Assembly: GCF_024105655.1 (NCBI RefSeq)
Contig: NZ_JAAAMH010000010.1
Coordinates: 1 to 64,000 of the forward strand
Direction of reading: 5' to 3'
DNA from: Aliihoeflea sp. 40Bstr573
GTDB lineage: Bacteria; Pseudomonadota; Alphaproteobacteria; Rhizobiales; Rhizobiaceae
DNA: 64,000 nucleotides
In this document: positions 53,566 to 62,566 of the stretch, one piece after another
Layout: each line of letters begins with the position of its first letter
Numbering within the stretch: the stretch's first letter is position 1
Notes under the pieces: generated by a model
What the model was told of the DNA's origin: nothing
Database searches by the model: none
Seen by the model: only the letters and a program-made list of their open reading frames with translations
Program-made: the position numbers and the translations under genes

Positions 53566-54687
53566 ATGAAACGCGTCATCATCAGTGGCATCGGAGCCGA
53601 GATTCCGACCGAGTCCATCACCAACGACGAACTGGTCCAAAGCTTCAATGACTGGGTCGATCTGGAGAACCCGCGGCGGGCCGAGCGGGGCGAGGCGCCG
53701 CTGGCAAAGTCCGACAGCGAGTTCATCGTCTACGCGTCGGGCGTGAAGAACCGGCACGTCCATACCCGCGACGGCATTCTCGACCCCCACCGGATGACGC
53801 CGCGAATCCCCGAGCGCAACGACGACGCGCTCTCGGTGATGGCAGAGTTCGGGGTCAAATCGGCCCGCAAGGCGATCGCCGATGCCGGCATCGATCCGGC
53901 CGATATCGACATGGTCATCTGCGCCGCCTCGCACCAGCAGCGGCCTTATCCGGCGCAGGCGATCGAGATCCAGAAGGAACTCGGAACGTCGGGCGCGGCC
54001 TTCGACATGAGCCTGGGCTGTTCCTCGGCGGCCGCGGGTCTTCATGTGGCATTCAACCTCGTCAGGACCGGGGCGCAGCGCCGGGTCCTGGTCGTCACGC
54101 CTGAGATCATCACGGGTCACCTGAATTTCCGCGACCGGCAGACGCACTTCATCTTTGGCGACGCCTCGACGGCGATAATCCTGGAAGGCGTGGACGGGCC
54201 GGAGGAGCGCCGCGGCCGCTTCGAGATCGTCGACACGCGAAGCTGGACGCAGTTCTCCAACAACATCCGTACCAATTTCGGCTTCCTCAACCGGGCCGGC
54301 CTCGAAGATCCGTCCGCCGTTCCGATGGAAGGCAACATGATCAAGCAGGTCGGCAACAAGGTCTTCAAGGAAGTGACCGTGGCCGGCCATCGCTTCATCG
54401 TCGATTTCCTGAAGGAGCATGGTCACACGCCGCAGGATATCCGCCGCTTCTGGCTGCATCAGGCCAATGCCCGGATGAACGCGATGATCCTGAAACTTTC
54501 ATTCGGCCACGAGGTCGGTCACGACCGCGCGCCGATGGTGCTGGAAGAACTCGGCAACACGGCCGCGGCTGGCGCCATCATTGCACTGGAGCAGAACCAT
54601 CGCGACATGCAGCCGGGCGATATCGGCCTGCTGTGCGCGTTCGGTGCCGGTTACTCGATCGGCGGCGTCCTTCTGCGGATGATGTGA
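53566..54687 (+). CDS. Beta-ketoacyl-ACP synthase III family protein (FabH-like)
   Basis: A 373-residue thiolase-fold condensing enzyme with catalytic Cys152 (SLGCSSAAAG), His298 (FWLHQANARMN) and Asn331 (ELGNTAAAG), and the closing GFGAGYSIGGVLL-like segment. It is longer than FabH (about 320 aa), with an insertion near residues 25-85, matching the alternative KAS III-like group of rhizobia. Primer condensation for fatty acids or a specialised lipid is likely. It stands alone behind a 198-base gap. Confidence 0.82.
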   Translation: MKRVIISGIGAEIPTESITNDELVQSFNDWVDLENPRRAERGEAPLAKSDSEFIVYASGVKNRHVHTRDGILDPHRMTPRIPERNDDALSVMAEFGVKSARKAIADAGIDPADIDMVICAASHQQRPYPAQAIEIQKELGTSGAAFDMSLGCSSAAAGLHVAFNLVRTGAQRRVLVVTPEIITGHLNFRDRQTHFIFGDASTAIILEGVDGPEERRGRFEIVDTRSWTQFSNNIRTNFGFLNRAGLEDPSAVPMEGNMIKQVGNKVFKEVTVAGHRFIVDFLKEHGHTPQDIRRFWLHQANARMNAMILKLSFGHEVGHDRAPMVLEELGNTAAAGAIIALEQNHRDMQPGDIGLLCAFGAGYSIGGVLLRMM

Positions 54688-54781
54688 CGCATCGCTGACG
54701 TGAATGCGAACATCGCTCCAATTCACTGGATTTGGCGGATGAACTGCGTCACCTAGCCGTTTCCAGACGGAGACAGACAGC

Positions 54782-55396
54782 ATGGCCGAATTGTTCGAGC
54801 GTCGCGACGACGAACCCGAGATACAACCCTCGCGCAAGCTCGCCGCCACGGCCTCCATAGTCTTGAAAGCGACGGGGCGAGATTTCGTGACGCAGCAGGT
54901 CGACAGTCTCGCGCTCGACTTTCGCGGGGTTGTCGGCGATTTCCACTATGGCGAGACGCGGCGGTCCGGCGGACGCGAGCCCTGGTATGCGCGCGGCACC
55001 GAAATGTGCAACGAGCGCCAATTGTCCATCGTCGCCACCGACGAATTGGTGGCCATCGCAAAGGCCATGGAAATCGAACGCATCGCGCCCGAATGGATCG
55101 GCGCCAATCTCGTCCTCGACGGTGTCCCGCGTCTTTCGATGCTGCCGCCCGGAACGATGCTGTTCTTCAAGGGCGGCGTTACGCTGAAGATCGACGGACA
55201 GAACGTGCCCTGCCGGCTCGCTGGCCGTTCCGTGGCCGAGCATGCCCAGATGGCGGACGCACAAGCTGGCGAACTGGCCTTCCCGAAGTACGGCCGACGC
55301 CTGCGGGGCCTTGTCGCCTGGGTCGAGAAGCCGGGCGTCATCGAGACGGGCGAGGCGGTCTCGGTGCGGGTGCCCGAGCAGTGGTTATACAGGTGA
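54782..55396 (+). CDS. MOSC-domain protein
   Basis: A 204-residue protein with a MOSC sulfurase-carrier beta-barrel; the conserved Cys is in VPCRLAGR, preceded by LVLDGVPRLSMLPPGTMLFF (quoted in part: PRLSMLPPGTML). MOSC proteins handle molybdenum cofactor or N-hydroxylated substrates. Nothing in the neighbourhood refines this. Single gene. Confidence 0.8.
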   Translation: MAELFERRDDEPEIQPSRKLAATASIVLKATGRDFVTQQVDSLALDFRGVVGDFHYGETRRSGGREPWYARGTEMCNERQLSIVATDELVAIAKAMEIERIAPEWIGANLVLDGVPRLSMLPPGTMLFFKGGVTLKIDGQNVPCRLAGRSVAEHAQMADAQAGELAFPKYGRRLRGLVAWVEKPGVIETGEAVSVRVPEQWLYR

Positions 55397-55458
55397 GGGG
55401 CGTGAGGCAGCAGGTCAGGGAAATCCCGGTGATCTTCGCCGACCGGCGGTAATCTCGC

Positions 55459-55773
55459 CTAATCCCCTTCCTCATCCGCCTCCACCAGCCTCGTCGCCCG
55501 CCACGTCGTCAGCACTGCGTTCATCTGGTCGATGACGAAATGCCGGGCGGAGTCGCGGTCGTAGCCTTCGTCGAGAAGCGCGTCGTAGTCGCTGTGTTCG
55601 TGGCGGACATGTGCGACTGTCGCGATCCAGACCGCGATCGAGGGCGGCAGTTCGCGCATCTTTCGTTGGCCAGCGGCGTCGCGGATCGCCTCGGCGTCGG
55701 AGAACGGCGCCAGCGGGATCAGAGCGGTCAGCGCCTTGGCCAGCGCCTTCTGGCGTCCGGTAGAGGGCTTCAC
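55459..55773 (-). CDS. DUF2293-type protein
   Basis: A 104-residue cytoplasmic protein with the family pattern LPPSIAVWIATVAHVRHEHS, DYDALLDEGYDRDSARHFV (both conserved). Function unknown. The start overlaps the trmO stop by four bases, so the two are co-translated. Confidence 0.72.
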   Translation of the reverse strand: MKPSTGRQKALAKALTALIPLAPFSDAEAIRDAAGQRKMRELPPSIAVWIATVAHVRHEHSDYDALLDEGYDRDSARHFVIDQMNAVLTTWRATRLVEADEEGD

Positions 55774-56276
55774 GCGCCGTCCCTCCTGGCGACGACGGCA
55801 TCCGGCACCGCATCGGTCGAGGCGATGTAGGGCTTGATGTCGAGTAGCGGCGTGCCGTCGAGGACGTCGATCGCTTCGAGATCGAGAATGCCATTCGCCT
55901 CGTCGACACCCAGAAGCCGCACCACATGAACGCCGATCGGATTCGGCCGCACCGGCGAGCGGAGCGCAAAGGTTCCCGTCGCATCGGGCCGGTGGCGCGG
56001 GCGCTGAAGGATGAGATTGCGTCCTGCATCGGCGAGCCAGGTCAGGAAGATGACATGGCTCGCGCCGTCCAGCCCCTTGAGGCCACGGCGGTATCGCTCA
56101 TCGACCACCGCGCGCGCAGGCCGGCCGGTCTCGCGCGCAGCCGCCATGTTCCTGGGGCACTCGGCCCGGTTCGACCAAGGCGAAACGATGTGCCCGATGA
56201 AGACGATATGGCCGTCCGCTTCCATCTCGGCCGGGTCGAAGGGCAGGGCTTCCTCGCCTTCGCGTATGCCACTCAT
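55770..56276 (-). CDS. trmO: tRNA (N6-threonylcarbamoyladenosine(37)-N6)-methyltransferase TrmO
   Basis: A 168-residue TsaA/TrmO-family beta-barrel SAM methyltransferase: FIGHIVSPWSNRAECPRN at the start, then RRGLKGLDGASHVIFLTW and FALRSPVRPNPIGVHVVRLL (quoted in part), the signature region. It methylates t6A37 in tRNA-Thr. Divergent from the SAM-linked regulator at 56355, with the palindromic operator in between. Confidence 0.9.
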   Translation of the reverse strand: MSGIREGEEALPFDPAEMEADGHIVFIGHIVSPWSNRAECPRNMAAARETGRPARAVVDERYRRGLKGLDGASHVIFLTWLADAGRNLILQRPRHRPDATGTFALRSPVRPNPIGVHVVRLLGVDEANGILDLEAIDVLDGTPLLDIKPYIASTDAVPDAVVARRDGA

Positions 56277-56317
56277 GCAAAAAGCCTCGTTCGCACTCTT
56301 GCCAAATCAACCAAAAT

Positions 56318-56337
56318 ACATAAACATATCTTTATGT
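56318..56337. promoter_or_regulatory. Palindromic operator of the ArsR-methyltransferase/metF operon
   Basis: ACATAAA-CATATC-TTTATGT has perfect 7-bp arms, in an AT-rich patch within GC-rich surroundings, 18 bases before the regulator start. AT-rich palindromes of this type are known for ArsR-family regulators of the SAM/methionine cycle in alphaproteobacteria. Confidence 0.75.
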
Positions 56338-56354
56338 CTTTTTCGGAGCCGTCG

Positions 56355-57380
56355 ATGATTGCCTCCCCGTCCGCGCCTGCCATCAATCTGGCCTCGCTCG
56401 TTGATAGCTTGAAGGCTGCGGCCGAATCCAGCCGCATGCGCATTCTCGTCCTGCTTTCGCGGGGCGACCTGACCGTTTCGGACCTCACCGAGATCCTTGG
56501 CCAGTCGCAGCCGCGCGTCTCTCGCCATCTCAAGCTCCTGCTCGAATCCGACCTCATCGTGCGCTACCAGGAGGGCTCCTGGGCCTATTTCGGCCTGTCG
56601 GACAGCGACTGGGTGCGCGATTTCCTCTCGGCGATGATCGCGCGACTCGACGCCGCCGACCCGACCATCGAGCGTGACCAGGAACGGCTCGACGCCGTCA
56701 AGCAGCGCCGGCAGGCGCGCGCCAGCGACTATTTCAGCGCCAACGCGGCCGAATGGGATCGCCTGCGCTCGCTGCACGCGCCGGACAAGGCGGTCGAGGC
56801 TTCGCTTGCGCGCCTGATCGGCAAGAAGCCGTTCCAGTCGATGCTCGACCTTGGAACCGGCACCGCCCGCATGCTGGAGCTCTTTGCGCCGCTCTATCGC
56901 CGGGCCACCGGCATCGATCTTTCGCGCGAGATGCTGTCGGTCGCGCGCGCCAATCTCGACAAGGCCGGCATTACCCAGGCGCAGGTGCGCCTTGGCGACC
57001 TTTACGCTCCACCCGTCGAGCGTGACAGTTTCGACCTGATCGCCATGCATCAGGTGCTGCATTATCTCGAGGAGCCGGCGCTGGCGGTGCGCGAGGCAGC
57101 GCGTCTCCTGCGTCCGGGCGGCCGGCTCGCGATCGTTGATTTCGCACCGCATGCGCTGGATTTCCTGCGCGAGGAACATGCCCATGTCCGCCTCGGCGTC
57201 TCGGATGCGCAGATAAGCGACTGGCTCGGCGAGGCCGGCCTCGACCTGGAGGCGAGCGAAACCGTCCCGCATGGCGAGGCCGGCGACCAGCGCCTGACAG
57301 TCAGGATCTGGATCGCGCGCGATCCGCGCATAGAAATCGCCTCTCCCTTTCAATCCCCATCGCAAAAGGCGCTCGTCTGA
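56355..57380 (+). CDS. ArsR-family regulator fused to a SAM-dependent methyltransferase domain
   Basis: A 341-residue fusion. Residues about 10-95 are an ArsR winged helix (AAESSRMRILVLLSRGDLTV, EILGQSQPRVSRHLKLLLES quoted separately), residues about 130-340 a class I methyltransferase (MLDLGTGTARMLELFAPL, ATGIDLSREML). ATG 56355 is chosen because GGAG is 6 bases upstream; ATG 56334 lies inside the operator. Its stop overlaps metF. Regulators of this architecture control methionine/SAM-cycle genes, with SAM or SAH probably read by the methyltransferase-like domain; that mechanism is inferred. Confidence 0.88.
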   Translation: MIASPSAPAINLASLVDSLKAAAESSRMRILVLLSRGDLTVSDLTEILGQSQPRVSRHLKLLLESDLIVRYQEGSWAYFGLSDSDWVRDFLSAMIARLDAADPTIERDQERLDAVKQRRQARASDYFSANAAEWDRLRSLHAPDKAVEASLARLIGKKPFQSMLDLGTGTARMLELFAPLYRRATGIDLSREMLSVARANLDKAGITQAQVRLGDLYAPPVERDSFDLIAMHQVLHYLEEPALAVREAARLLRPGGRLAIVDFAPHALDFLREEHAHVRLGVSDAQISDWLGEAGLDLEASETVPHGEAGDQRLTVRIWIARDPRIEIASPFQSPSQKALV

Positions 57381-58291
57381 TGAAGGATATCCAGTTTTCC
57401 CGCCGCTCCGACCTCGGCAGCCGCATCAACGTTTCGTTCGAATTCTTCCCGCCGAAGAACGACGTGATGGAAGCGCGCCTGTGGGAGACGATCCAGCGCC
57501 TCGAGCCCCTTGCGCCCGATTTCGTCTCGGTGACCTATGGCGCCGGCGGCTCGACAAAGGAGCGGACCACGCGGGCCCTGGCGCGGCTTTCGAAGGAAAG
57601 TGCATTGGCGCCCGCCGCGCACCTGACCTGCGTCGATGCGAGCCGCGACGAGGTCGACGTCGTGATCCGTGAATTCGCCGAGCTTGGGGTCCGCCGATTC
57701 GTGGCGCTGCGCGGTGATCCGGCCGAAGGTGTCGGCGCGGCCTACCGCCCGCATCCCGACGGCTACCAGACCACAGCGGAGCTCGTGGCGGCGCTGCGCC
57801 GCATCGGAGAGTTCGACGTCTCCGTCTCCGCCTATCCTGAAAAGCATCCCGAAAGCGCCGATTTCGCCACCGATATCGACGTGTTGAAGCGCAAGGTCGA
57901 TGCCGGGGCCACCCGCGCCATCACCCAGTTCTTCTTCGACAACGACGTCTATGAACGCTATGTCGAACGCGTGCGCCGGGCGGGCATCTACATCCCGATC
58001 GTGCCGGGCATCCTGCCGATCCACAATTTCGCACAGGTCGCTGGCTTTGCCGGCCGCTGCGGCGCGCATGTGCCGGCCTGGCTGGCCGACCGTTTCGCCG
58101 GTCTCGACAACGACCCGCAGACCCATGCGCTGATCGCCTCTGCGGTGGCTGCCGAGCAGGTGTTGGACCTGATCGAACGCGGCGTCGACGATTTCCATTT
58201 CTACACGATGAACCGCGCCGACCTCGTTTTCGCGATCTGCCATCTGATCGGTATCCGCCCGCGGGTCGAGCAGGCAAGCATCGCTGCCTGA
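57380..58291 (+). CDS. metF: 5,10-methylenetetrahydrofolate reductase
   Basis: A 303-residue FAD TIM barrel that makes 5-methyltetrahydrofolate for methionine synthesis. Landmarks: NVSFEFFPPKN with the catalytic Glu, FVSVTYGAGGSTKERT, HLTCVDAS, FVALRGDP, ITQFFFD and PGILPI. One-base overlap with the regulator (TGATG). A clear terminator follows. Confidence 0.95.
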   Translation: MKDIQFSRRSDLGSRINVSFEFFPPKNDVMEARLWETIQRLEPLAPDFVSVTYGAGGSTKERTTRALARLSKESALAPAAHLTCVDASRDEVDVVIREFAELGVRRFVALRGDPAEGVGAAYRPHPDGYQTTAELVAALRRIGEFDVSVSAYPEKHPESADFATDIDVLKRKVDAGATRAITQFFFDNDVYERYVERVRRAGIYIPIVPGILPIHNFAQVAGFAGRCGAHVPAWLADRFAGLDNDPQTHALIASAVAAEQVLDLIERGVDDFHFYTMNRADLVFAICHLIGIRPRVEQASIAA

Positions 58292-58299
58292 AAATGCAG

Positions 58300-58330
58300 A
58301 AAGGCCGGGCGAACCCGGCCTTTCCTCTTC
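58300..58330 (+). terminator. Rho-independent terminator after metF
   Basis: AAAGGCCGGG / CCCGGCCTTT 10-bp stem with a CGAA loop, followed by CCTCTTC. Ends the regulator-metF operon and faces the convergent small ORF. Confidence 0.85.
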
Positions 58331-58358
58331 GTCTGATCGGTCTTTACAGGCTTCGTCG

Positions 58359-58445
58359 TCAGACGACGATGCCCATGACCAAGGCGCCGATGAACGCAAA
58401 CGCAGCACAAATCATCAATGCATTGATAGGCCGGGCCAGTCCCAT
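58359..58445 (-). CDS. Small single-span membrane peptide (28 aa)
   Basis: Reads MGLARPINALMICAAFAFIG followed by ALVMGIVV: one hydrophobic helix with a positively charged start. An unusually strong AGAGGAGG ribosome binding site lies 8 bases before ATG 58445, and the peptide ends with a normal stop. Too short for routine gene calls. Unrecognised; comparable small membrane peptides often modulate a larger membrane protein or respond to stress. Confidence 0.6.
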   Translation of the reverse strand: MGLARPINALMICAAFAFIGALVMGIVV

Positions 58446-58651
58446 ATGCGGTGCCTCCTCTACAGACTTCGCAATGACGGAATCTAGGCGAGTTCCTTTT
58501 TCAAGCAAGAAGAAATATTGCTGCAATGCGACACGTTTGTAGAAAATGCGACCCAACGGACCTTCCATCCCTTTCATTTTGCTGGACAATCCGAACTTAA
58601 CGTCCTGTTCATAAATGAGACGGGCATGCGTCGAGATTGTGCCGTTTCGAC

Positions 58652-59569
58652 CTATGCCCGCGGCCGGAGCAGGCGCCCGTCGATGACGACGAGGCCCGAA
58701 CCGATGAGCGCCATGCCCGCCAGTTCGAAAAGGGCGAGCCGTTCGGACAGGAAGAGCGCGCCGAGCAGGATTGCGAAGACGGGCACGATCAGCGTCACCA
58801 GCGAGGCGTTGGTCGCGCCGGCGGAGGCGATCAGGGAGAAGAAGAGGATGTAGGCAATCGCGGTCGATACGAGCGCCAGGGCGATCACGGACGCCCATGC
58901 GTCGATCGATACGTCGCCAAGCATGCCGAGGCCTCCCGTCACGAGCACGACCGGAACCATGATGATCGTCGACGCGGTCAACTGGCCGGTCGCGACGACC
59001 GGCGGGGGGAGGGCCCGGAATCGGCGCGCAAAGATAGCCGCGCATCCGTATGACATCGCGGTCCCGACGAGCGCGAATTTTGCCCAGACCGGTCCGCCGA
59101 GCCCTGCGAGGAGGCCAGGACCGATCATCACCGCCGTTCCCGCGATGCCAAGGCCGATCCCGGCGAGTTTGCGGCTCGTCAGCTTCTCGTCATCGGTGAA
59201 GGCATTGGCCAGAATAACGGTCCAGAACGGTGTCGTCGCGTTCAGAACCGAGGCAAGGCCGGCTCCCAGTTCCGTCTGGCCGAGGAACATCAGCGAGAAG
59301 GGGATGACGTTGTTGAGCATGGCGAGCCCGAAGAAGGCGCCCGCCATCGGCAATGCGGCTGCGAAGGAGGGGCCGCGCGCCGCCAGATAGACATGCAGCG
59401 CCGCTGCCGCGATCGCAACGCGCAGCAGCACCAGGACGAGCGGGGAAATCTCCTGCACGGCGATGCGGGCGAAAAAAAACGAGCCGCCCCACAACAGGCC
59501 AAGCAGGACCAGCATTACCCAGTCTCGCATGGACATGTAGGTCGGGGCGGGAATCGCGGCGGTGGTCAT
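58652..59569 (-). CDS. EamA/DMT-family permease
   Basis: A 305-residue membrane protein with ten hydrophobic segments in two EamA repeats. WGGSFFFARIA near the first helix, LTSRKLAGIGLGIAGTAVM in the middle and the C-terminal LAGMALIGSGLVVIDGR are typical RhaT/EamA features. Start ATG 59569. Not closely similar to the DMT at 6108. Substrate unknown. Confidence 0.85.
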   Translation of the reverse strand: MTTAAIPAPTYMSMRDWVMLVLLGLLWGGSFFFARIAVQEISPLVLVLLRVAIAAAALHVYLAARGPSFAAALPMAGAFFGLAMLNNVIPFSLMFLGQTELGAGLASVLNATTPFWTVILANAFTDDEKLTSRKLAGIGLGIAGTAVMIGPGLLAGLGGPVWAKFALVGTAMSYGCAAIFARRFRALPPPVVATGQLTASTIIMVPVVLVTGGLGMLGDVSIDAWASVIALALVSTAIAYILFFSLIASAGATNASLVTLIVPVFAILLGALFLSERLALFELAGMALIGSGLVVIDGRLLRPRA

Positions 59570-59721
59570 TGCGGAAATCCTTTCGCTCCGCTCCCTACGC
59601 CCCGCCGCGAAGGCTCGCCACCCGAAAACGGTGGGCCAGCTTATCAACCGCTTTGCCTCGGCTTTCGGTACTATCTGTCATTCTCGTGCGTTAGTGTCGC
59701 GCCCAGTCCGCAGGAGATTCC

Positions 59722-60942
59722 ATGCAGAAGTTCGACAATGCGCGTGAAGCCGCGCTCTCCCTTCGTCCTGACGATCCGGTCTATTGCTTCCGCCCCGAGG
59801 TGCTGAAGGCCGATGCGCGCGAGTTCATGGGCATGTTTCCCGGCAAGACCGCCTATGCCGTCAAGACCAATGGCGAGCCGATGGTGCTGAAGGCGCTCTC
59901 GGAAATCGGCGTCGACGCCTTCGACGTGGCCTCTCCGGCCGAATTCGCCGCCGTGCGCGGCGTCGCGCCGAATGCGGAGATGCTCTACATGCACCCGGTC
60001 AAGGCGCAGTCCGATATCCGGCTGGCGCTCGAGACGTACGGCATCCGCGTCATCTCGCTCGATCATGAGGACGAGATCACCAAGGTGACGCGCGTCGTGC
60101 GGGCGCTCGACATTGATCCCGGCCAGATCACCGTCTTCGTGCGCATCCAGACCAAGGGCAGCGCGGCCTATGAACTGTCGAAAAAGTTCGGCGCCTGGCC
60201 GGCCGCGGCGGTGGAGCTGATGCAGCGCCTGCACCGGCAGGGCTACAAGGTCGGCATCTGCTTCCATGTAGGCAGCCAGATCGAGGACCCCGATACCTAC
60301 GAGCGCGCGCTCGCCTCGGCCGACTGGGTGCGCAATCGATGCGGCGTGCCGATCGCCGGTCTCGACGTCGGCGGTGGGTTTCCCGCCGAATACGGCCACG
60401 ACCCCAACCGCAAGAAGCCGGTCATGCCCTCGCTGGGGCAATTGATGTCGCGGCTTCGCGGCGACCTGAACGAATGGGGCTTTTCCGATGTGCCGCTCGT
60501 CGCCGAGCCCGGCCGCGTGATCGTCGCGCGCGCCTTTTCGCTGATCGTCCGCGTTCTGCTTCGCAAGGGTCGCCGGCTCTACATCAACGATGGCATCTGG
60601 GCCTCGCTGTCGGATTCGTGGACCGGCAAGATCACGCTTCCGGCCCGGTTCATCCCCGATCCCGCCATTCGCTCGCGGAATGGCAAGGCGGAGAACATCG
60701 TCCCGTTCAAGGTGTGCGGCGCGACCTGCGATTCGGTCGACATCCTGTCACGGCCCTTCTGGCTACCCGAAACGGTCGATACCGGCGACTGGATCGAGAT
60801 CGGCCATATCGGCGCCTATTCGCTGTCGCTGCGAACGCGTTTCAACGGCTTTTATCCCGACACGTTCGTGGAGGTGAAGACGCCGTTCGACGAGGGCAGC
60901 GAGCCGGAAGGCTTTGCCAGCCTCGAGACGATGGCGGACTGA
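59722..60942 (+). CDS. Type III PLP-dependent decarboxylase, ornithine/lysine decarboxylase-like
   Basis: A 406-residue alanine-racemase-fold decarboxylase (group IV). PLP lysine in TAYAVKTNGEP, phosphate loop GLDVGGGFP, EPGR near residue 270 and CGATCDSVD, where the conserved catalytic Cys sits. FHVGSQ is intact. The usual substrates are ornithine or lysine (to putrescine or cadaverine); diaminopimelate is less likely from the length. No other polyamine gene adjoins it except the distant synthase-like protein at 46867. Confidence 0.85.
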   Translation: MQKFDNAREAALSLRPDDPVYCFRPEVLKADAREFMGMFPGKTAYAVKTNGEPMVLKALSEIGVDAFDVASPAEFAAVRGVAPNAEMLYMHPVKAQSDIRLALETYGIRVISLDHEDEITKVTRVVRALDIDPGQITVFVRIQTKGSAAYELSKKFGAWPAAAVELMQRLHRQGYKVGICFHVGSQIEDPDTYERALASADWVRNRCGVPIAGLDVGGGFPAEYGHDPNRKKPVMPSLGQLMSRLRGDLNEWGFSDVPLVAEPGRVIVARAFSLIVRVLLRKGRRLYINDGIWASLSDSWTGKITLPARFIPDPAIRSRNGKAENIVPFKVCGATCDSVDILSRPFWLPETVDTGDWIEIGHIGAYSLSLRTRFNGFYPDTFVEVKTPFDEGSEPEGFASLETMAD

Positions 60943-61046
60943 CGATCACATTTCGTTCAACTAGATAAAAGTTAATTGGAGAAATCCGCTCTCCATGTCG
61001 TGATGGTGCCGTAGGGACATGTGCTTGACCAATTGCGGGGTCTTTC

Positions 61047-61550
61047 ATGCAGCTATCACTGGCGATTGCGGCCGCCATCGTCGCTCTCTTGGCGACGAGT
61101 TCCATATCTCACGCGCAATCGCGCGGTTCAGCCTATGAGTCCGTCTTCGGCAAGTGCCGGGGCGAAACCTGCATCATCCGCGACAATCCGGGCGGCGACG
61201 TGCGCAAGTTCCTTGCGGCCGCCAAGGAAATCCGCCGCAGCGGCAAGCGCGTCGTGATCGATGGACAATGCGCTTCGGCCTGCGCCATCTTCGCGGACGT
61301 GGCGCGCGAGCGGGTCTGCATCACCAAGCGCGCCACGTTCGGCTTTCACAAGGCGAGCGTCTTTCGGGCCCAGGTCACCGGCAATGTGCGCAAATGGGAG
61401 CGAATCCGTCGCCACGATCCCGAACATTCGAGCGACATCGCCAACTGGGTCTACCGGAATGGCGGGTTCCCTGTGAAAGGGCTCAACGTCATGCCAGCGA
61501 GCGAGGGCGCGAAGTTCTGGCGCCGATGCGAATTGCGCACGCGCCGCTGA
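61047..61550 (+). CDS. Exported ClpP/crotonase-fold-like protein of unknown function
   Basis: A 167-residue protein with a signal peptide (residues 1-23, ending SHA|Q). The core GGDVRKFLAAAKEIRRSGKRVVIDGQCASACAIF..TFGFHKAS follows the ClpP/SppA-like pattern: paired Gly, then Ser77 in a CASAC loop where the protease nucleophile sits, and His101 after TFGFH. This could be a minimal periplasmic serine hydrolase, but no third catalytic residue is certain. Two Cys flank the Ser. Convergent and four bases from the lysozyme gene. Confidence 0.65.
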   Translation: MQLSLAIAAAIVALLATSSISHAQSRGSAYESVFGKCRGETCIIRDNPGGDVRKFLAAAKEIRRSGKRVVIDGQCASACAIFADVARERVCITKRATFGFHKASVFRAQVTGNVRKWERIRRHDPEHSSDIANWVYRNGGFPVKGLNVMPASEGAKFWRRCELRTRR

Positions 61551-61553
61551 TCG

Positions 61554-62387
61554 TCAGCTCGTCGACGTGTTCTTCGCGACCCAGTCGCGCCACTGGCGCA
61601 CCGAGCCGTTGAAGACGTTGATGTCGGCGTCGCCATTCTTTCCGGGCACGATGCCGGTGCCCGTATACTGCCAGAACAGGAAATTCTCGCCCTCGTAGCG
61701 GTCGTGGGGGTGCGCGGCGACCGAGCGCAGCCACCAGTGGTAGCCCTTGAACGTGTCGAGCCTGTTGTCCTCGTAGAAATCGACCGAGGTGTAGATGATC
61801 GGCCGCTGGCCGTAATGGCGCTCGATCGCGTCTAGGAACACCTTCATCTCGCGATGGACGATCTGCCAGTTCGGCCGCAGCTTGCAAGAGGGGGAGAGAT
61901 GGTTCCACTCCATGTCGAGCACGTGGGGCAGGGTGCCCGCTTCCTTAGGCACGTTGCGGATGAACCATTGTGCCTGCTCGATCGCGGGCCGGCAGAAATA
62001 GAAGAAGTGGTAAGCCGAGCGCGGAATGCCGTTCGCGCGCGTGGCGGCCCAGTTCTGGTGGAACCGGTCGTCGACCCTGTCGCCGCCTTCCGTCGCCTTG
62101 ATGAAGGCGAAGGAAATGCCTGCCGATTTCGCCTTCGGCCAGTCGATCTCGCTTTGGTATTTCGAAACGTCCGTGCCGTGAACCGCATAGGCCCAGGGCG
62201 CCTTGCCCTTCCAGTCGGTGGGCTTGCGGTCGCCGAAGCGCGGATGGGTGACCATCACCGGCGCATCGACCGCCATCGCCGCGGGGGAGGCGTTGGCAGC
62301 GGTCGGCGCGATCGCGGCAAGGTCCAGTCCTGTCGAGGAGCAGCCGGCGAGCGTTGCGGCGAGAAGGGCTGCGATGAGTGCGCGCAT
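61554..62387 (-). CDS. GH25-family lysozyme lipoprotein
   Basis: A 277-residue glycoside hydrolase family 25 muramidase. Lipobox LAGC near residue 17; the catalytic domain from about residue 70: GTDVSKYQSEIDW, FAFIKATEGGDRVDDRF, then VLDMEWN with the acidic pair (D, E), and WQYTGTG near the end. ATG 62387 gives a proper lipoprotein signal; open sequence upstream is rejected. It cuts peptidoglycan beta-1,4-glycosidic bonds; here anchored, so probably for envelope remodelling. Confidence 0.88.
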   Translation of the reverse strand: MRALIAALLAATLAGCSSTGLDLAAIAPTAANASPAAMAVDAPVMVTHPRFGDRKPTDWKGKAPWAYAVHGTDVSKYQSEIDWPKAKSAGISFAFIKATEGGDRVDDRFHQNWAATRANGIPRSAYHFFYFCRPAIEQAQWFIRNVPKEAGTLPHVLDMEWNHLSPSCKLRPNWQIVHREMKVFLDAIERHYGQRPIIYTSVDFYEDNRLDTFKGYHWWLRSVAAHPHDRYEGENFLFWQYTGTGIVPGKNGDADINVFNGSVRQWRDWVAKNTSTS

Positions 62388-62566
62388 GGGAAATCCGGGT
62401 GCTGGCCGGTCTGTGCCGGTGATTCGTTCACGTCGAAGATCGGGTTCACATGGTTGAGGGCACGTTAACAACGGGCCGATCCGCGCGCGATGACCTTGCG
62501 GCAACACTTGCTTTCCAATCGCTAACGCGATGAATTCACCGCGCAATGCCTGCGGGGAGGTTTCGA

